From: SURF-32 sp964648365 | GTDB taxonomy: Bacteria > Planctomycetota > Phycisphaerae > UBA1845 | Assembly: GCA_964648365.1 (NCBI GenBank) | Contig: CAZYLK010000015.1 | Span: forward strand, 1-55,236 | DNA length: 55,236 bases | Direction of reading: 5' to 3' | In this document: piece after piece, positions 1 through 9,787 of the stretch | How the letters are laid out: each line of letters begins with the position of its first letter | Numbering within the stretch: position 1 is the first letter of the stretch | Translations under genes and position numbers: made by a program | The notes under the pieces: model-generated | Databases searched by the model: none | Seen by the model: the letters and a program-made list of their open reading frames with translations, nothing else | Told to the model about the DNA's origin: nothing

Positions 1-161
1 CAACTTACGCTCGCTACCCCCATGATTAATTGAACGGCGTTGCGTGGCACGGTCTGCCGAAGGCAGGCCGTGGAATGCTGCGACGACATGTTCCCGAGCG
101 CCGCGCGCCTGCTGCGCTCACCACGGCCTCGAAGACGAGACCGTGCCACCCGCGAAGCCTG
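1..161. repeat. Intergenic end of window with two hairpin repeats
   Basis: No gene is supported here. Two palindromes are visible. At 48-72 the arms are CACGGTCTGCC and GGCAGGCCGTG around a GAA loop, preceded by GTGG. At 122-145 the arms are CACGGCCTCG and CGAGACCGTG around an AAGA loop; this is the reverse complement of the unit that forms the array at 23041-23436. Both belong to the GTGGCAC-anchored hairpin family described in the findings. They lie just downstream of the epimerase stop codon, so they could sit in its 3' untranslated region. Confidence 0.7.
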
Positions 162-1118
162 TCATGCACCCCGGCTCGCCCGATACCACGCCACATAGTC
201 CCGAATTCCATCCGCGAACTCAGTGGTCGGGTTGTATCCCAGTTCGGCCTTCGCACGCGATACGTCGGCATAGGTGACGTTCACGTCGCCGGGCTGCGTC
301 GGCCGCTGCTCGATGCGGGCCGGCTTGCCCAGCGCTGCGGCGATCGTCTCGATCATCGTGCGCAGCTCGATCGGCTGCGACTCTCCCAGGTTATACACGT
401 GAAACCCGCTGCACCGCTCGATGGATCTGACGATGCCGTCCAGGATGTCGCGGATGTGAGTAAAATCGCGACGCATCGTGCCGTCGCCGAACATGGGAAC
501 CGGCTGCCCCGTGTCGATCAGCCGCGTGAACTTCGGAATGGCCAGGTCCGGACGGCAGCGGGGGCCGTAGACCGTGAAGAACCGCAGGCACGTAATCGGC
601 ATCTGGTAAAGATGATGAAACGTGTGGCAGATCAGTTCGCCCGCCTTCTTGGTGGCGGCATAGGGTGAGATCGGGTCGTCCACGCGGTCATCCTCGTGAA
701 ACGGCACTTTGCGGTTGTTGCCGTAGACGCTGGAACTGCTGGCGAAAATGAACCTGCCCACGCCGTGTGTCCGGGCCGCCTCCAGCAGCGTCACCGTGCC
801 GTTGACGTTTACGTCGGCGTAGAGCTGGGGCTGCTCGATGGAGGGTCGCACGCCCGCCCGCGCCGCCAGATGGACGACGACGTCGCACGGCCGCTCGGCA
901 AGCACGCGCTCCATCGCGTCGCGATCACGGATGTCCGCCTCGCGCAGTGAGAATCGTCCGGCGTCGAGGACGGCGGCGAGGTTTCGGCGTTTGACGTGCG
1001 GATCGTAAAACGAGTCGAAGTTGTCCACGCCCACGACGTCATGGCCGTCGGCCAGCAGACGCTCCGCCAGGTTCGAGCCGATGAAACCGGCCGCGCCGGT
1101 CAGCAGAATCCGCGACAT
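162..1118 (-). CDS. NAD-dependent UDP-sugar epimerase (UDP-glucuronate 4-epimerase-like)
   Basis: This 318-residue protein is an extended short-chain dehydrogenase acting on nucleotide sugars in the cytoplasm. It has the N-terminal NAD-binding signature GAAGFIG (residues 8-14), a Ser-rich active-site stretch at 127-130 and the catalytic YAATK (Tyr153, Lys157). The segment VDNFDSFYDP near residue 31 and the block CLRFFTVYGPR are typical of the UDP-glucuronate/UDP-galactose 4-epimerase branch (CapI/GalE-like). Length is complete for the family. The ATG at 1118 begins directly with the Rossmann strand, so the start is secure. The next gene on the same strand ends 75 bases upstream. Substrate cannot be fixed from sequence; a role in surface polysaccharide or LPS sugar supply is inferred. 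Confidence 0.9.
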   Translation of the reverse strand: MSRILLTGAAGFIGSNLAERLLADGHDVVGVDNFDSFYDPHVKRRNLAAVLDAGRFSLREADIRDRDAMERVLAERPCDVVVHLAARAGVRPSIEQPQLYADVNVNGTVTLLEAARTHGVGRFIFASSSSVYGNNRKVPFHEDDRVDDPISPYAATKKAGELICHTFHHLYQMPITCLRFFTVYGPRCRPDLAIPKFTRLIDTGQPVPMFGDGTMRRDFTHIRDILDGIVRSIERCSGFHVYNLGESQPIELRTMIETIAAALGKPARIEQRPTQPGDVNVTYADVSRAKAELGYNPTTEFADGIRDYVAWYRASRGA

Positions 1119-1193
1119 CCGTTCCCTCTCATCTTCTGCCGGGCGCGCGGCAGGCGCCGGGTCGTTGGACGGCGGCGCAGGCGCCGTGCGACG

Positions 1194-4100
1194 CTACTGT
1201 GCCGCCGCGTCGGCCGCGCGGGTCAGATCGAGCTTGTACGCCTCGTCCAGGCATCCGAGCTTCTCGTTGGCCGCGGTCGCCTCATCCAGCCGCCGGCGCG
1301 CCGCCGCCTTGTCGTCCAGTTCGATCAGGCATTGGCCCAGCCGCACCATCGCCTTGACCCGTGTGCATGAATCCGGCCCGGCGAGCGTGACGCATCGCTC
1401 AAAGTCCCGTCTGGCGTCGGCCCAGGCCTTTCTGGCGAACTGGATGTTGCCGCGCGTGTCGAGCGCGTTCGGATGCGTTCCGCCGCTGAGTTGGACGGCC
1501 CGGTTGGCGTGCTCCAGCGCCCGATCGAGACTCGCCGGGTCACCCTTCTCGTACAGGATCCACGCCGCGCCGTTCGATGCGTCGACGTTGTTCGGGTCGA
1601 GAGCCAGCGCGGCGTCGAAGCTGCTCAGCGCTTCGTCGCGCCGGTCGAGCATGAAGGCCACGGTCGCGCGACCCAGGTGGGCGCCGATGCTGTCGGGGCG
1701 GGTTGCGATCGCGGCGTCATACTGCTCCAGGGCTGCCTCGTGATACGCCGGACCCAGCCCCATCAGGCTCTTCGCGCCCATGAGGAACGAATCGTGGTCG
1801 TCCGGGTGAGACTGGACGCGCTGTCGCAGGCGCACGACCGCTTCGTCGAAGCGATCCGGGCGCGATTCATCCGTCAGGAGCAGTGCCAGATCGACCTGGA
1901 ACACAGCGCCGTCGTCCGGGTCCAGCGAGCGGGCGCGTTCCAGCCAGCTCGCCGCTTCGCTGCGTTCCTTCTTTGCGCGGTAGAGTTCGGCCACGATCGC
2001 CGCCAGCGGGGCCGTCATGCGATCCGGATAGTCTCGATCGAAGTTGCGCAGGCTGGTAATGGCGGCGTCAGGGTTGTCCATTGCCGAGAACACTTCCGCC
2101 CGCAACAGGACGACCGCTGCGCTGTCGGGAGCAGCTTCGGACGCGCGGCGGATCGGGGCCAGTGCCGCACGTGCATCCCTGAACGTCTTGAATTCGATCG
2201 ACGCCAGGAGGTAGTTCGCGTCTGCGTTCTGCGGATGATCGTCCGCCAACCGGCGGGCAAGCTGCCGCGCAAGGCCCGGATTGATGCGTCGCTGCACGTT
2301 GATTCGCGTGAGCGCCAACCCGACGTCGTCCGGGTTGGCAGCCGCGGCGCGATCGGCGGCCACCGCGGCGCCGTCGATGTCGCCATTGCTGAGCTTCAAC
2401 TGAATCAACAACTGATGACCCATGACCAGCGAGTCCTGGGCCTGCACGGCGGTTTCAAGTGAGCGTGTCGCGGCGTCGCGCTTTGCTTTGGCGTCCGCCT
2501 CCGACGTCTGGGCGTCGAGAGACTGGAGGAGGTCCGCCGCATAGGCCATCAGAATGACGGGGTTGTCCGGGTGGGCGTCGTGAAGCCGCTCCAGCAACGC
2601 CTGCCCCTCCTGTCGCTCGGCGGGATTCGTGCTGCCCATGAGCACGCCCATCAGTGAGATGCCCAGCCCGACATCGTCCGGCGCCAGCGCCAGGCCCGCT
2701 CGAAACGCTTCCTGTGCCGGCGCGGCGTCACCGCGCTGGAGGTAGAAACGCCCCAGCGCCAGGTACCCCGCCGGCTTCTGGTTCTCCAGGGTCGTGAGCC
2801 TCATGAAGTCCTGCTCGGCCGCCTCGCCATCGCCCTGTCGCTGATAGAAGGCCGCCCGCCATTGGTAGGCCGCGAAGCCCGGATGCGTTTCCAACAGTTC
2901 GTCCACCACGCGAAGCGCCTCCGCACGGCTCGCCTTCGCGTCTTCCGCCCGGCCGGCCTTGTCGTGGACGCCGGCCATCGCCGCGTAGATTTCTGCCCGC
3001 GCGAGCACGGAGGCGGTAGGGTCGTCCGCGGCGGCCTGCGCGGCCGAGAGGTGCTCCTCAACCTCGGCCATCGCCGTGCCCTCCGAGTCGGCAAAGATCA
3101 GCTTCGCCAGCAGCAGGCGACGATCGACGTTGTCGGGATCCTGGCGAACCTGTTGCCTCAAGGTCGTGATGGCATCGTCGAGCTCTTCGGCGACCAGCGC
3201 GACGGCCAGGTTGTCGGCGCTGCGGCGGTTGCCTTTCTGCGCCAACGCGGCGTTCAGCGATTTCACCTCGTCGATGCGTCCCTGGCTGTTGAGCAATCCG
3301 ATCAGCCGATCCGCGGCGCCCGACGCCCGCGGGTTTCGCTCCACCACCCTGCGCAGCACGCTCTCCGCGGCCGCCAGATCCTGCGGCGTCGCCGCTCCGG
3401 CTCCCGATCGCTGCTGGTAGAACCCCGCCAGAAGGACTGCCGGCGCCTCGGCGTTGGGATCCGCCTGAATACAGTACTTCAGATGGGCCTCGATCTTGTC
3501 TTTCGCGGCCTTGTCGGTCTTCCAGTTGGCGCTGCGCAGAAGCAGGTTGGCTTCGTGCAGTCGCCACGTCAGGCCGGCATCGCCCTCGATCGCTTTGATC
3601 TGGGCGACCAGTTCACCGGCACGCGCTGCGTCATCCCGGATCTCGGGTACGTTGAGAAGATACTCTCGCGTTGCGACGTCCGCCGGGCGTTCTTTCGAGT
3701 CTTCGGCGAGGTGCTTGGTGACCGCTTCAATCGCGGCGTCGCGATCGTCGGCTCGGAACTCCAGCGCGGCCCGCGCGAACGCGATGGAGCGCCGCGCGTC
3801 CGGTGCGTCCGGAAAGGCGTCGCGCGCCCGGTCGAGCGAGGCACGCGCCGCGTCCGCGTTGCCGGATCGTTCCTGAAACTCGGACAGCGCAATCCACAAT
3901 CCCGGCGCGTCGGTGATGCGCGTGACCGCCTCTTCCAGCAGCGTGACGGCTTCGTCCATGCGCTCGTCGCTGCCGTGGATGCGGGCGAGTTGAATGTACG
4001 CCTCGACCGGGCGATCGCATTCTTCGATGGCGGCAGAGAGGATTGCGATCGCGCGGTCCGGCTCGACCGCCGCCTGCATGATTCGGATGTCTGTCCGCTT

Positions 4101-5798
4101 CGGGAACTGCGTGGCCAGTTCCGCAAGTTGGGCCACGCGAGGATCGGCGCCCGTGCCGGGCCGTGCCGCACCGCCCGGGTTCGTGGCAGCGCCCTGCGCG
4201 GCCGCCATCGCGCCCGCCTGGAACTTGATGACACTCGCCTCGCCTGCCAGCGGTCCGCCAGCCGGCACCCGATCCGCCAATGCGAACGCCATCTGCGGAT
4301 CGCCCTGTATGAGGCGCCGGCGCGCAAGTTGTACGGTCGCCGCCAGATCGGTCGGAACGACTCGGGCGTACTGCTCCAGCGCTTCGGCTCTGCGCCCATC
4401 CTGGCCGGTCCGCTCGTAGGCCGCGATCAGCAGCCGCAGCGCGTCGGTGTCGTTGGGTCGTCGGGTCAGGAAGTTCTGAAGCCCATTGATCGCGCCGTAG
4501 GGGTCATTGCGGATCAGTGCGATGCGCGCCCGGGTCAACTGGATGGCCAGTCGATCATCGTCGTTGGGGTCGCGGACCTCGGGCAGCTTCGCTTCGTACT
4601 CGGTCAGCAGCTTGTCCGCTCGCTCGGCCTGTCCGGCCGCGACGAAGAACTGCACGGCCGCCGGCAGAAACAAGGTTCGTTGCCGCGCCGGCAGATCCTT
4701 CAGCGCCTCCTCGACCTTTGGCGCGACCCGGACCGTGTCACCTGTGAGTTGCGCCCACTCCGTTTCCGCCCGGTAGAGGAACATCCGCCATTGCTCGGTG
4801 TTGCGGATGGTGTACTTCTCGAGCGTGGCGGCATCCGTGTCCCACATGGCGTCGAGCTGTTTGCGCGACTGCTCGCCGTTGCCCCGATCCAGCCACTCCG
4901 CGAACAGCACCAGGCGAACCGACGGGTCGTCACTGTTCATGGCCGTGGCGTTGATCAGATTCTCTTCCGGCGTGTCGCTGAGGAAAGGCGGGGCGGATTC
5001 CGCGTCGACAGGCGGGTCGTCAGGGTCGCCGTTGACGATTCCGCGCTCGCGCCGCGTGCGGGCGAGCAGGGCCAGCGCCCGCGCCGAGTCGGGGAATCTC
5101 TCCAACGCCGCGGCGTAGCGCGCGATGGCCGCGTTGCGCCATTCGCGGTTTCCCTCAGCCTCGATGCGCTCGAGTTCCGCCAGCAGCAGGTGCGCCTCCA
5201 GCCCGTCGGGAACGGCGCAGCCGTCGTCCCTGGATGTGGCGATCGCCTCCAGCTTGCCACGGGCGGACGCGAAACTTCGCTGCGCGATCAGACAGCGGGC
5301 GTGCCATACGGCGGCCGGAATGCCGACGCAGGCCGCATCCAGCGAATCACCGGCGTCCGCCTGCTCCTTCGCCAGCCAGCGCTCGGCGATTACGCCGGCC
5401 TCGCCGAACTCGCCCACCTGAAAGTAGAGTTCGACCACCGTCCGGAAATTCTCCGGCGTGTCCTGGTTCTCGACCCGCAGCAGACGGCGGTAGGCCGCGA
5501 TGGCCTGGCCCACGTTGTTCGCCTCGATGGGGACGACCTTGAGGTTGGCCTCTGCGTACCGCTTCAGGATGTCGGGACTCTTGTCGGGGTATCGCTCTAC
5601 GTACAGGCGGTAATTCCGCGCGGCCTCTTTGTAATTGCCGACGTTCCAGGCTGCATCGCCGGCCTTCTTGGCGTTATCCGCAATCATTCTCTTGCGAATC
5701 TTCCAACCGGCAAACGCGGCGCCGGAGAGCACGACCCCGACAACACAGAGAATGATCAACGCTTTGACGTTTATGGCGGCTTGTCGTTTCGCTTGCAT
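1194..5798 (-). CDS. Giant tetratricopeptide-repeat protein with N-terminal membrane anchor
   Basis: The protein has 1534 residues if it starts at the ATG at 5798. An upstream in-frame start at 5930 would add 44 Arg-rich residues of poor quality, and the chosen start places a basic N-terminus directly before one hydrophobic segment (KALIILCVVGVVLSGAAFAG, about residues 13-32). This suggests a single-span anchor with the rest exported. The body is nearly all helical hairpins of TPR type, with recurring Ala at TPR positions and short blocks such as ALDPNNVDASNGAAWILYE. No enzyme motif was seen. Such proteins usually scaffold complexes or assist polysaccharide or protein export; the partner here is unknown. 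It may be co-transcribed with the downstream epimerase. Confidence 0.85.
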   Translation of the reverse strand: MQAKRQAAINVKALIILCVVGVVLSGAAFAGWKIRKRMIADNAKKAGDAAWNVGNYKEAARNYRLYVERYPDKSPDILKRYAEANLKVVPIEANNVGQAIAAYRRLLRVENQDTPENFRTVVELYFQVGEFGEAGVIAERWLAKEQADAGDSLDAACVGIPAAVWHARCLIAQRSFASARGKLEAIATSRDDGCAVPDGLEAHLLLAELERIEAEGNREWRNAAIARYAAALERFPDSARALALLARTRRERGIVNGDPDDPPVDAESAPPFLSDTPEENLINATAMNSDDPSVRLVLFAEWLDRGNGEQSRKQLDAMWDTDAATLEKYTIRNTEQWRMFLYRAETEWAQLTGDTVRVAPKVEEALKDLPARQRTLFLPAAVQFFVAAGQAERADKLLTEYEAKLPEVRDPNDDDRLAIQLTRARIALIRNDPYGAINGLQNFLTRRPNDTDALRLLIAAYERTGQDGRRAEALEQYARVVPTDLAATVQLARRRLIQGDPQMAFALADRVPAGGPLAGEASVIKFQAGAMAAAQGAATNPGGAARPGTGADPRVAQLAELATQFPKRTDIRIMQAAVEPDRAIAILSAAIEECDRPVEAYIQLARIHGSDERMDEAVTLLEEAVTRITDAPGLWIALSEFQERSGNADAARASLDRARDAFPDAPDARRSIAFARAALEFRADDRDAAIEAVTKHLAEDSKERPADVATREYLLNVPEIRDDAARAGELVAQIKAIEGDAGLTWRLHEANLLLRSANWKTDKAAKDKIEAHLKYCIQADPNAEAPAVLLAGFYQQRSGAGAATPQDLAAAESVLRRVVERNPRASGAADRLIGLLNSQGRIDEVKSLNAALAQKGNRRSADNLAVALVAEELDDAITTLRQQVRQDPDNVDRRLLLAKLIFADSEGTAMAEVEEHLSAAQAAADDPTASVLARAEIYAAMAGVHDKAGRAEDAKASRAEALRVVDELLETHPGFAAYQWRAAFYQRQGDGEAAEQDFMRLTTLENQKPAGYLALGRFYLQRGDAAPAQEAFRAGLALAPDDVGLGISLMGVLMGSTNPAERQEGQALLERLHDAHPDNPVILMAYAADLLQSLDAQTSEADAKAKRDAATRSLETAVQAQDSLVMGHQLLIQLKLSNGDIDGAAVAADRAAAANPDDVGLALTRINVQRRINPGLARQLARRLADDHPQNADANYLLASIEFKTFRDARAALAPIRRASEAAPDSAAVVLLRAEVFSAMDNPDAAITSLRNFDRDYPDRMTAPLAAIVAELYRAKKERSEAASWLERARSLDPDDGAVFQVDLALLLTDESRPDRFDEAVVRLRQRVQSHPDDHDSFLMGAKSLMGLGPAYHEAALEQYDAAIATRPDSIGAHLGRATVAFMLDRRDEALSSFDAALALDPNNVDASNGAAWILYEKGDPASLDRALEHANRAVQLSGGTHPNALDTRGNIQFARKAWADARRDFERCVTLAGPDSCTRVKAMVRLGQCLIELDDKAAARRRLDEATAANEKLGCLDEAYKLDLTRAADAAAQ

Positions 5799-6146
5799 GG
5801 TCCCTGTCGACCTCACTTCCACGTCACCGGGCCAGACTCGGGCGGAGTGACCCAAGCCCCGACGAAAACTGAGCCGGGCGTACCACGATCCTCTGCCACG
5901 ACGGCACCATCCGCGGCGCCGGGACGCCACCGATGCCGATCCGGACCGCTATCCCATCGGCACCTCGTCGGAGGAACCTGTCACGGAACCCGGCCGGCCG
6001 CGTATCGTCCGAGAATCACAAAACCACGGCCGCAGCCGACGGGTCACGGACAACGAACCATCCCGCCGCTGGCGGGGTCTGCCTGCGTGCCGTGAGTAAC
6101 ACACCCTACCACGCCGGGGCGCAGGCCGAAAGCCCGTTTCGGTCGG
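5799..6146. other. Intergenic, no gene recognised
   Basis: This 348-base stretch separates two genes on the minus strand. Open frames crossing it are extensions or antisense shadows of the flanking genes. No hairpin followed by a T tract and no repeat of the families found elsewhere in the window was noticed. It presumably carries the promoter of the TPR gene, but no convincing -35/-10 pair was picked out. Confidence 0.5.
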
Positions 6147-9100
6147 TCACTCTCTTTCGGAGGGGCGCCGGCCCCGCCGGGTCCGCCGGTCTGCGTCGGG
6201 CTTCGTCACAGCGTCAGACGTTGCATCGTCCGGCGTCCATTCCGGGATTCTCCCCGGCGTCCACGGCGCTCCGGCGGCCTCGAGCCGCGCTTCGATGCCG
6301 GCCAGATCCTTCTCGATCAGTTCGCGCAGGTCGGCCAGCGCGGTTGCGAAGGCCGCGCCGGCATAGCGATACCCGTCCCGTTCCGTCTTCGTCGGCGCCG
6401 ACGTGACGTCCCACTGACCGCCGACGATGTTCCGCACGCGCTCGACGATTGATGGCGGCGTCGGTTCCTCCTGTTTGCGCCGCGTCTGATCCCCGCGCAG
6501 GTCCGTCAGAATGCGATTCAAGCGCTGCTGAATCCGTTGGAGATCGGCCAGCACGGCCGCGTCGCCGCCGGGCGTATCCATGACGGCCTTGCGTAGGTGA
6601 TTGATGCGATTCTGCACTTCCCCGGCGACGCGAACGGCGCCCTCGACCGCCCGGCGCAGTTCGGCGACCTGGCGCTGAAAGCTCAGAACCTCGGCACGAT
6701 CCCGTGCTGCAAACGTGGCGAGTTCCAGCGGGACCACCTCGAACGACTCCGGCCCGGCGATCGCCGTCGCTGTGCCATCGACCTGTTGATACAGCGTGAC
6801 CGAGTAAGTTCCGGACCACGCCAGCGAACCGGAGGGAACGCGCTCCCACGGCGCCCGGTCCGTATCCGCCCGGAGCGACACGGGCGTTTCCGCCGGATAC
6901 CGAAGATCCCAGGATGCGCGATGGATGCCTTTCTCTCGTGAACCGTCGACGCGACGGACGACGTTTCCGTCCGCGTCTCGAACTTCCAGGAAAACCGATG
7001 GCTCGATCTCTTCGTCTTCCGCCCGAAGCTCTTCCAGGGTCGGATAGGGCGGCGTTTTGCCGGCCTTGATCGCCTTTTTCTCCGCCTCCTGTCGGCGCTC
7101 CTTACGCGTCGTCAGCTTGTCCTTCAGGTAGTACGTGAACACCGCCCCGAACGGCGGGTTGGGCGCGAGGTAGTAGGTCGCGCCTTGCGATCCACGACCG
7201 TCGGAACTGCCGAGGCGATTCGTCTCGACGTAGCGGAGCGCATCCTTAACCGGAAAAATGGCCGCCGGCTTGTCCAGGAGTTCCGCGGAGACCTGCCTCA
7301 GCGGCGCGTAGTCATCGAGTACGTAGAATCCGCGACCGAACGTCGCCAGCACGACGTCGTTTTCGCGCCGCTGGATGTCGAGGTCTTTGACCGAGATCGT
7401 CGGCAGCCCACCCTTGAGCTTGATCCACTTCTCGCCGCCGTCGATGGTGAAGAACACGCCGAACTCGGTGCCGGCGAACAGCAGGCTCTTGTTCACGTGA
7501 TCTTCGCCGAAACTGTAGACGACGTGCCTGTCGGGAATCGCCGTGTCCGGGCCGCCGACGATCGACGTCCAGCGCTGGCCGCGATCGGAGCTTTTGAGTA
7601 AGTAGGGCGTGAAGTCGCCGCTCTTGTGGTTGTCGAAGGCGGCGTAGACCGTGTCGGCGTCGTGGACGCTCGCCCACAGACCCGCGACATACGTCATGTC
7701 CGGCACCTTGGGGAAGACGGTGATCGTCCGCCAGGATTCACCGCCGTTCTCGGTAACATGAACCAGGCCGTCGTCGGTACCGACGTAGATCAGTCCTTCG
7801 ACCAGCGGCGACTCCGTCAGCGCCACCGTGTTGCCATAGATCGACGTTGAGCGATTCTTGGAGACCGCGTCCACACTCTGAATCTTGCCCATGACCTCAA
7901 GCTGATTGCGGTCGAGGCCGCGCGACAGGTCGCCGCTGATGGCCCGCCAACTGTCGCCGCGATCATCCGAGCGGAACAGCTTGTTGCCGCCGAAATAGAG
8001 TCGGTGCGGGTTGTGCGGGCTGATCAGAAGCGGCGAATCCCAGTTCCACTTCACCGGATCTTCGCCGGGGGCTTCGCGCGGCTTGATGTCTACGATTTCG
8101 CCGCTGCGGCGGTCATGCCGCACCAGGCCGCCGTGCTGCCACTGGCTGTAGACGATGTTCGGGTCTTCCGGATCGACCTGCGGCTCGAAGCCGTCGCCGC
8201 CGACGGTGATGAACCAGTCTTCGTTGGCGATCCCGGCCGGGTTCCGCGTCCGCACCGGGCCGCCGATCGTGTTGTTGTCCTGCGTACCGCCGTACACGTT
8301 GTAGAAGGGAAGGGCGTTGTCCACCGTGACGCGGTAGAACTGCGTGATCGGCAGATTCGGCTTGTAGCCCCACGCCTGGCCGGCATCGAACGATTCATAA
8401 ATGCCGCCATCGCAGCCCACCAGCATATGATCCGTGTTGTCAGGATTGATCCACAGGGCGTGATCATCCACGTGACGGAACTCGCGCGGCATGCGGGTCA
8501 TCGTCTTGCCGCCGTCGCGGGTGACGTGCATGAACGTGTCCATTGTGTAGACCGTATCCACGTCCTTCGGATCGCAGATGATCTCATTGTAATACTGCGG
8601 GCTGGAGGCCATGTACTTGCTGCGCCGTTCCCACGTCTCGCCGCGATCCGTCGAGCGGAAGAACCCGCCCTTGTCGTCCGCCGCTTCGATGATGGCGTAG
8701 ATCACGTCCGGGTCGGCCGGCGAGATGTCCATCCCGATGCGGCCCTTGTCCACGCTGGGGACGCCCTGCGTGATCTTCCGCCAGGACTTGCCGGCGTCGG
8801 TCGACTTGTAGATCCCCGAATCCGGCCCGCCGTTGATCAGCGTCCACACGTGCCGGCGACGCTGATAGGCCGAAGCGTACAGCACGTTCGGATCGCGCGG
8901 GTCCATGTGGACCTCGTTGATGCCGGTGTCGTCGTTGACGTGCAGGATGCGTTCCCACGTCTTGCCGCCGTCGGTGGTCTTGTAGAGCCCGCGGTCGCCG
9001 CCGCTGCGCCACAGCGGCCCCTGAGCCGCGACGTAAACCACGTTCGAGTCGCGCGGATCGACGACGATCATTCCGATGTGCTCGGACTCTTTGAGACCGA

Positions 9101-9656
9101 GGTTCTCCCAATTCTTCCCCCCGTCGCGGGACCGATATACGCCGTCGCCCCAGGAGACGCTCCGCTGGCTGTTGTTTTCGCCGGCGCCGACCCAGATGAC
9201 GTGCGGGTTGTTCGGGTCCATCGTCACGCAGCCGATCGAGTACGATCCCTGGCTGTCGAAGATCGGCTTGTAGGTCGTGCCGCCGTTGTCGGTCTTCCAG
9301 ACGCCGCCGGAGCACACGGCCGCGTAGTACTCGCTGGGGTCGTCCGGGTTCACGGCGAAGTCGCAGATGCGGCCCGACATCAGCGCGGGGCCCAGCGACC
9401 GCCATTTCAGCCCCGCGAACGTCCCGGCCGTCATGCCGCCGGCTTCGTCCGACGCCGCCTCCGGGCTTTCGTCCTGCGCGGCCGCGCCGAGACCAAGCAT
9501 CATGGCCGCCAGCACCGCCGCGGCCGGAAGCGCCGTCCCGCTCGCGAGCGCCGACCCAATCAGCGCGCGAATCCACGCACGCCCCGACCGGCGACATCCG
9601 CCCCCGGCACCCGCCGCCGTCATCCCGTCAAGCATCCCGCGCTCTCCAGCATCCAT
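6147..9656 (-). CDS. Large secreted BNR/VPS10-like beta-propeller protein
   Basis: This 1169-residue protein belongs to the exported sortilin/BNR-repeat class often annotated as 'glycosyl hydrolase'. Repeated Asp-box blocks are plain: YRSRDGGKNWENLG, YKTTDGGKTWERI, YKSTDAGKSWRKI, FRSTDRGETWERR, HVTENGGESWRTI and KSSDRGQRWTSI. They alternate with DPxDPxxVYA strands, which indicates two stacked propellers. A C-terminal part of about 350 residues holds an Ig-like beta domain and an alpha-helical tail. The start at 9656 is preceded by AGGAG at a 7-base spacing and leads to a signal peptide ending near GLGAAAQDE. An upstream in-frame start at 9737 lacks this. Catalytic activity is not assured; ligand or protein binding is equally possible. 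Confidence 0.85.
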   Translation of the reverse strand: MDAGERGMLDGMTAAGAGGGCRRSGRAWIRALIGSALASGTALPAAAVLAAMMLGLGAAAQDESPEAASDEAGGMTAGTFAGLKWRSLGPALMSGRICDFAVNPDDPSEYYAAVCSGGVWKTDNGGTTYKPIFDSQGSYSIGCVTMDPNNPHVIWVGAGENNSQRSVSWGDGVYRSRDGGKNWENLGLKESEHIGMIVVDPRDSNVVYVAAQGPLWRSGGDRGLYKTTDGGKTWERILHVNDDTGINEVHMDPRDPNVLYASAYQRRRHVWTLINGGPDSGIYKSTDAGKSWRKITQGVPSVDKGRIGMDISPADPDVIYAIIEAADDKGGFFRSTDRGETWERRSKYMASSPQYYNEIICDPKDVDTVYTMDTFMHVTRDGGKTMTRMPREFRHVDDHALWINPDNTDHMLVGCDGGIYESFDAGQAWGYKPNLPITQFYRVTVDNALPFYNVYGGTQDNNTIGGPVRTRNPAGIANEDWFITVGGDGFEPQVDPEDPNIVYSQWQHGGLVRHDRRSGEIVDIKPREAPGEDPVKWNWDSPLLISPHNPHRLYFGGNKLFRSDDRGDSWRAISGDLSRGLDRNQLEVMGKIQSVDAVSKNRSTSIYGNTVALTESPLVEGLIYVGTDDGLVHVTENGGESWRTITVFPKVPDMTYVAGLWASVHDADTVYAAFDNHKSGDFTPYLLKSSDRGQRWTSIVGGPDTAIPDRHVVYSFGEDHVNKSLLFAGTEFGVFFTIDGGEKWIKLKGGLPTISVKDLDIQRRENDVVLATFGRGFYVLDDYAPLRQVSAELLDKPAAIFPVKDALRYVETNRLGSSDGRGSQGATYYLAPNPPFGAVFTYYLKDKLTTRKERRQEAEKKAIKAGKTPPYPTLEELRAEDEEIEPSVFLEVRDADGNVVRRVDGSREKGIHRASWDLRYPAETPVSLRADTDRAPWERVPSGSLAWSGTYSVTLYQQVDGTATAIAGPESFEVVPLELATFAARDRAEVLSFQRQVAELRRAVEGAVRVAGEVQNRINHLRKAVMDTPGGDAAVLADLQRIQQRLNRILTDLRGDQTRRKQEEPTPPSIVERVRNIVGGQWDVTSAPTKTERDGYRYAGAAFATALADLRELIEKDLAGIEARLEAAGAPWTPGRIPEWTPDDATSDAVTKPDADRRTRRGRRPSERE

Positions 9657-9751
9657 CCAGCGTCTCCTGCGATCGAATCGTCTGTCTTGGCGGCAGAGTC
9701 TACGGGCAACCCGGCCGGGATTCACGCACCGGACCACCCGACCGTTGCCAA

Positions 9752-9780
9752 TTGGCCCGTGAGAATCTGTCGGCTACGAT
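9752..9780 (+). promoter_or_regulatory. Candidate promoter of the acyltransferase gene, near-leaderless
   Basis: TTGGCC at 9752-9757 and TACGAT at 9775-9780 are separated by 17 bases and lie in the divergent region between the propeller gene and the acyltransferase gene. The -10 box ends 7 bases before the ATG at 9788, so transcription would start essentially at the start codon. No Shine-Dalgarno sequence is seen before that ATG, which fits a leaderless message. Assigned by eye against the sigma-70 consensus. Confidence 0.4.
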
Positions 9781-9787
9781 CGCCGGC

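Noticed and set aside
2862..6095. A plus-strand open frame of over 1000 codons opposite the TPR gene
   Set aside because: It is the antisense shadow of a GC-rich repeat gene. Its translation is Arg/Gly/Val-rich with no family similarity, and the minus-strand product is a clear TPR protein.
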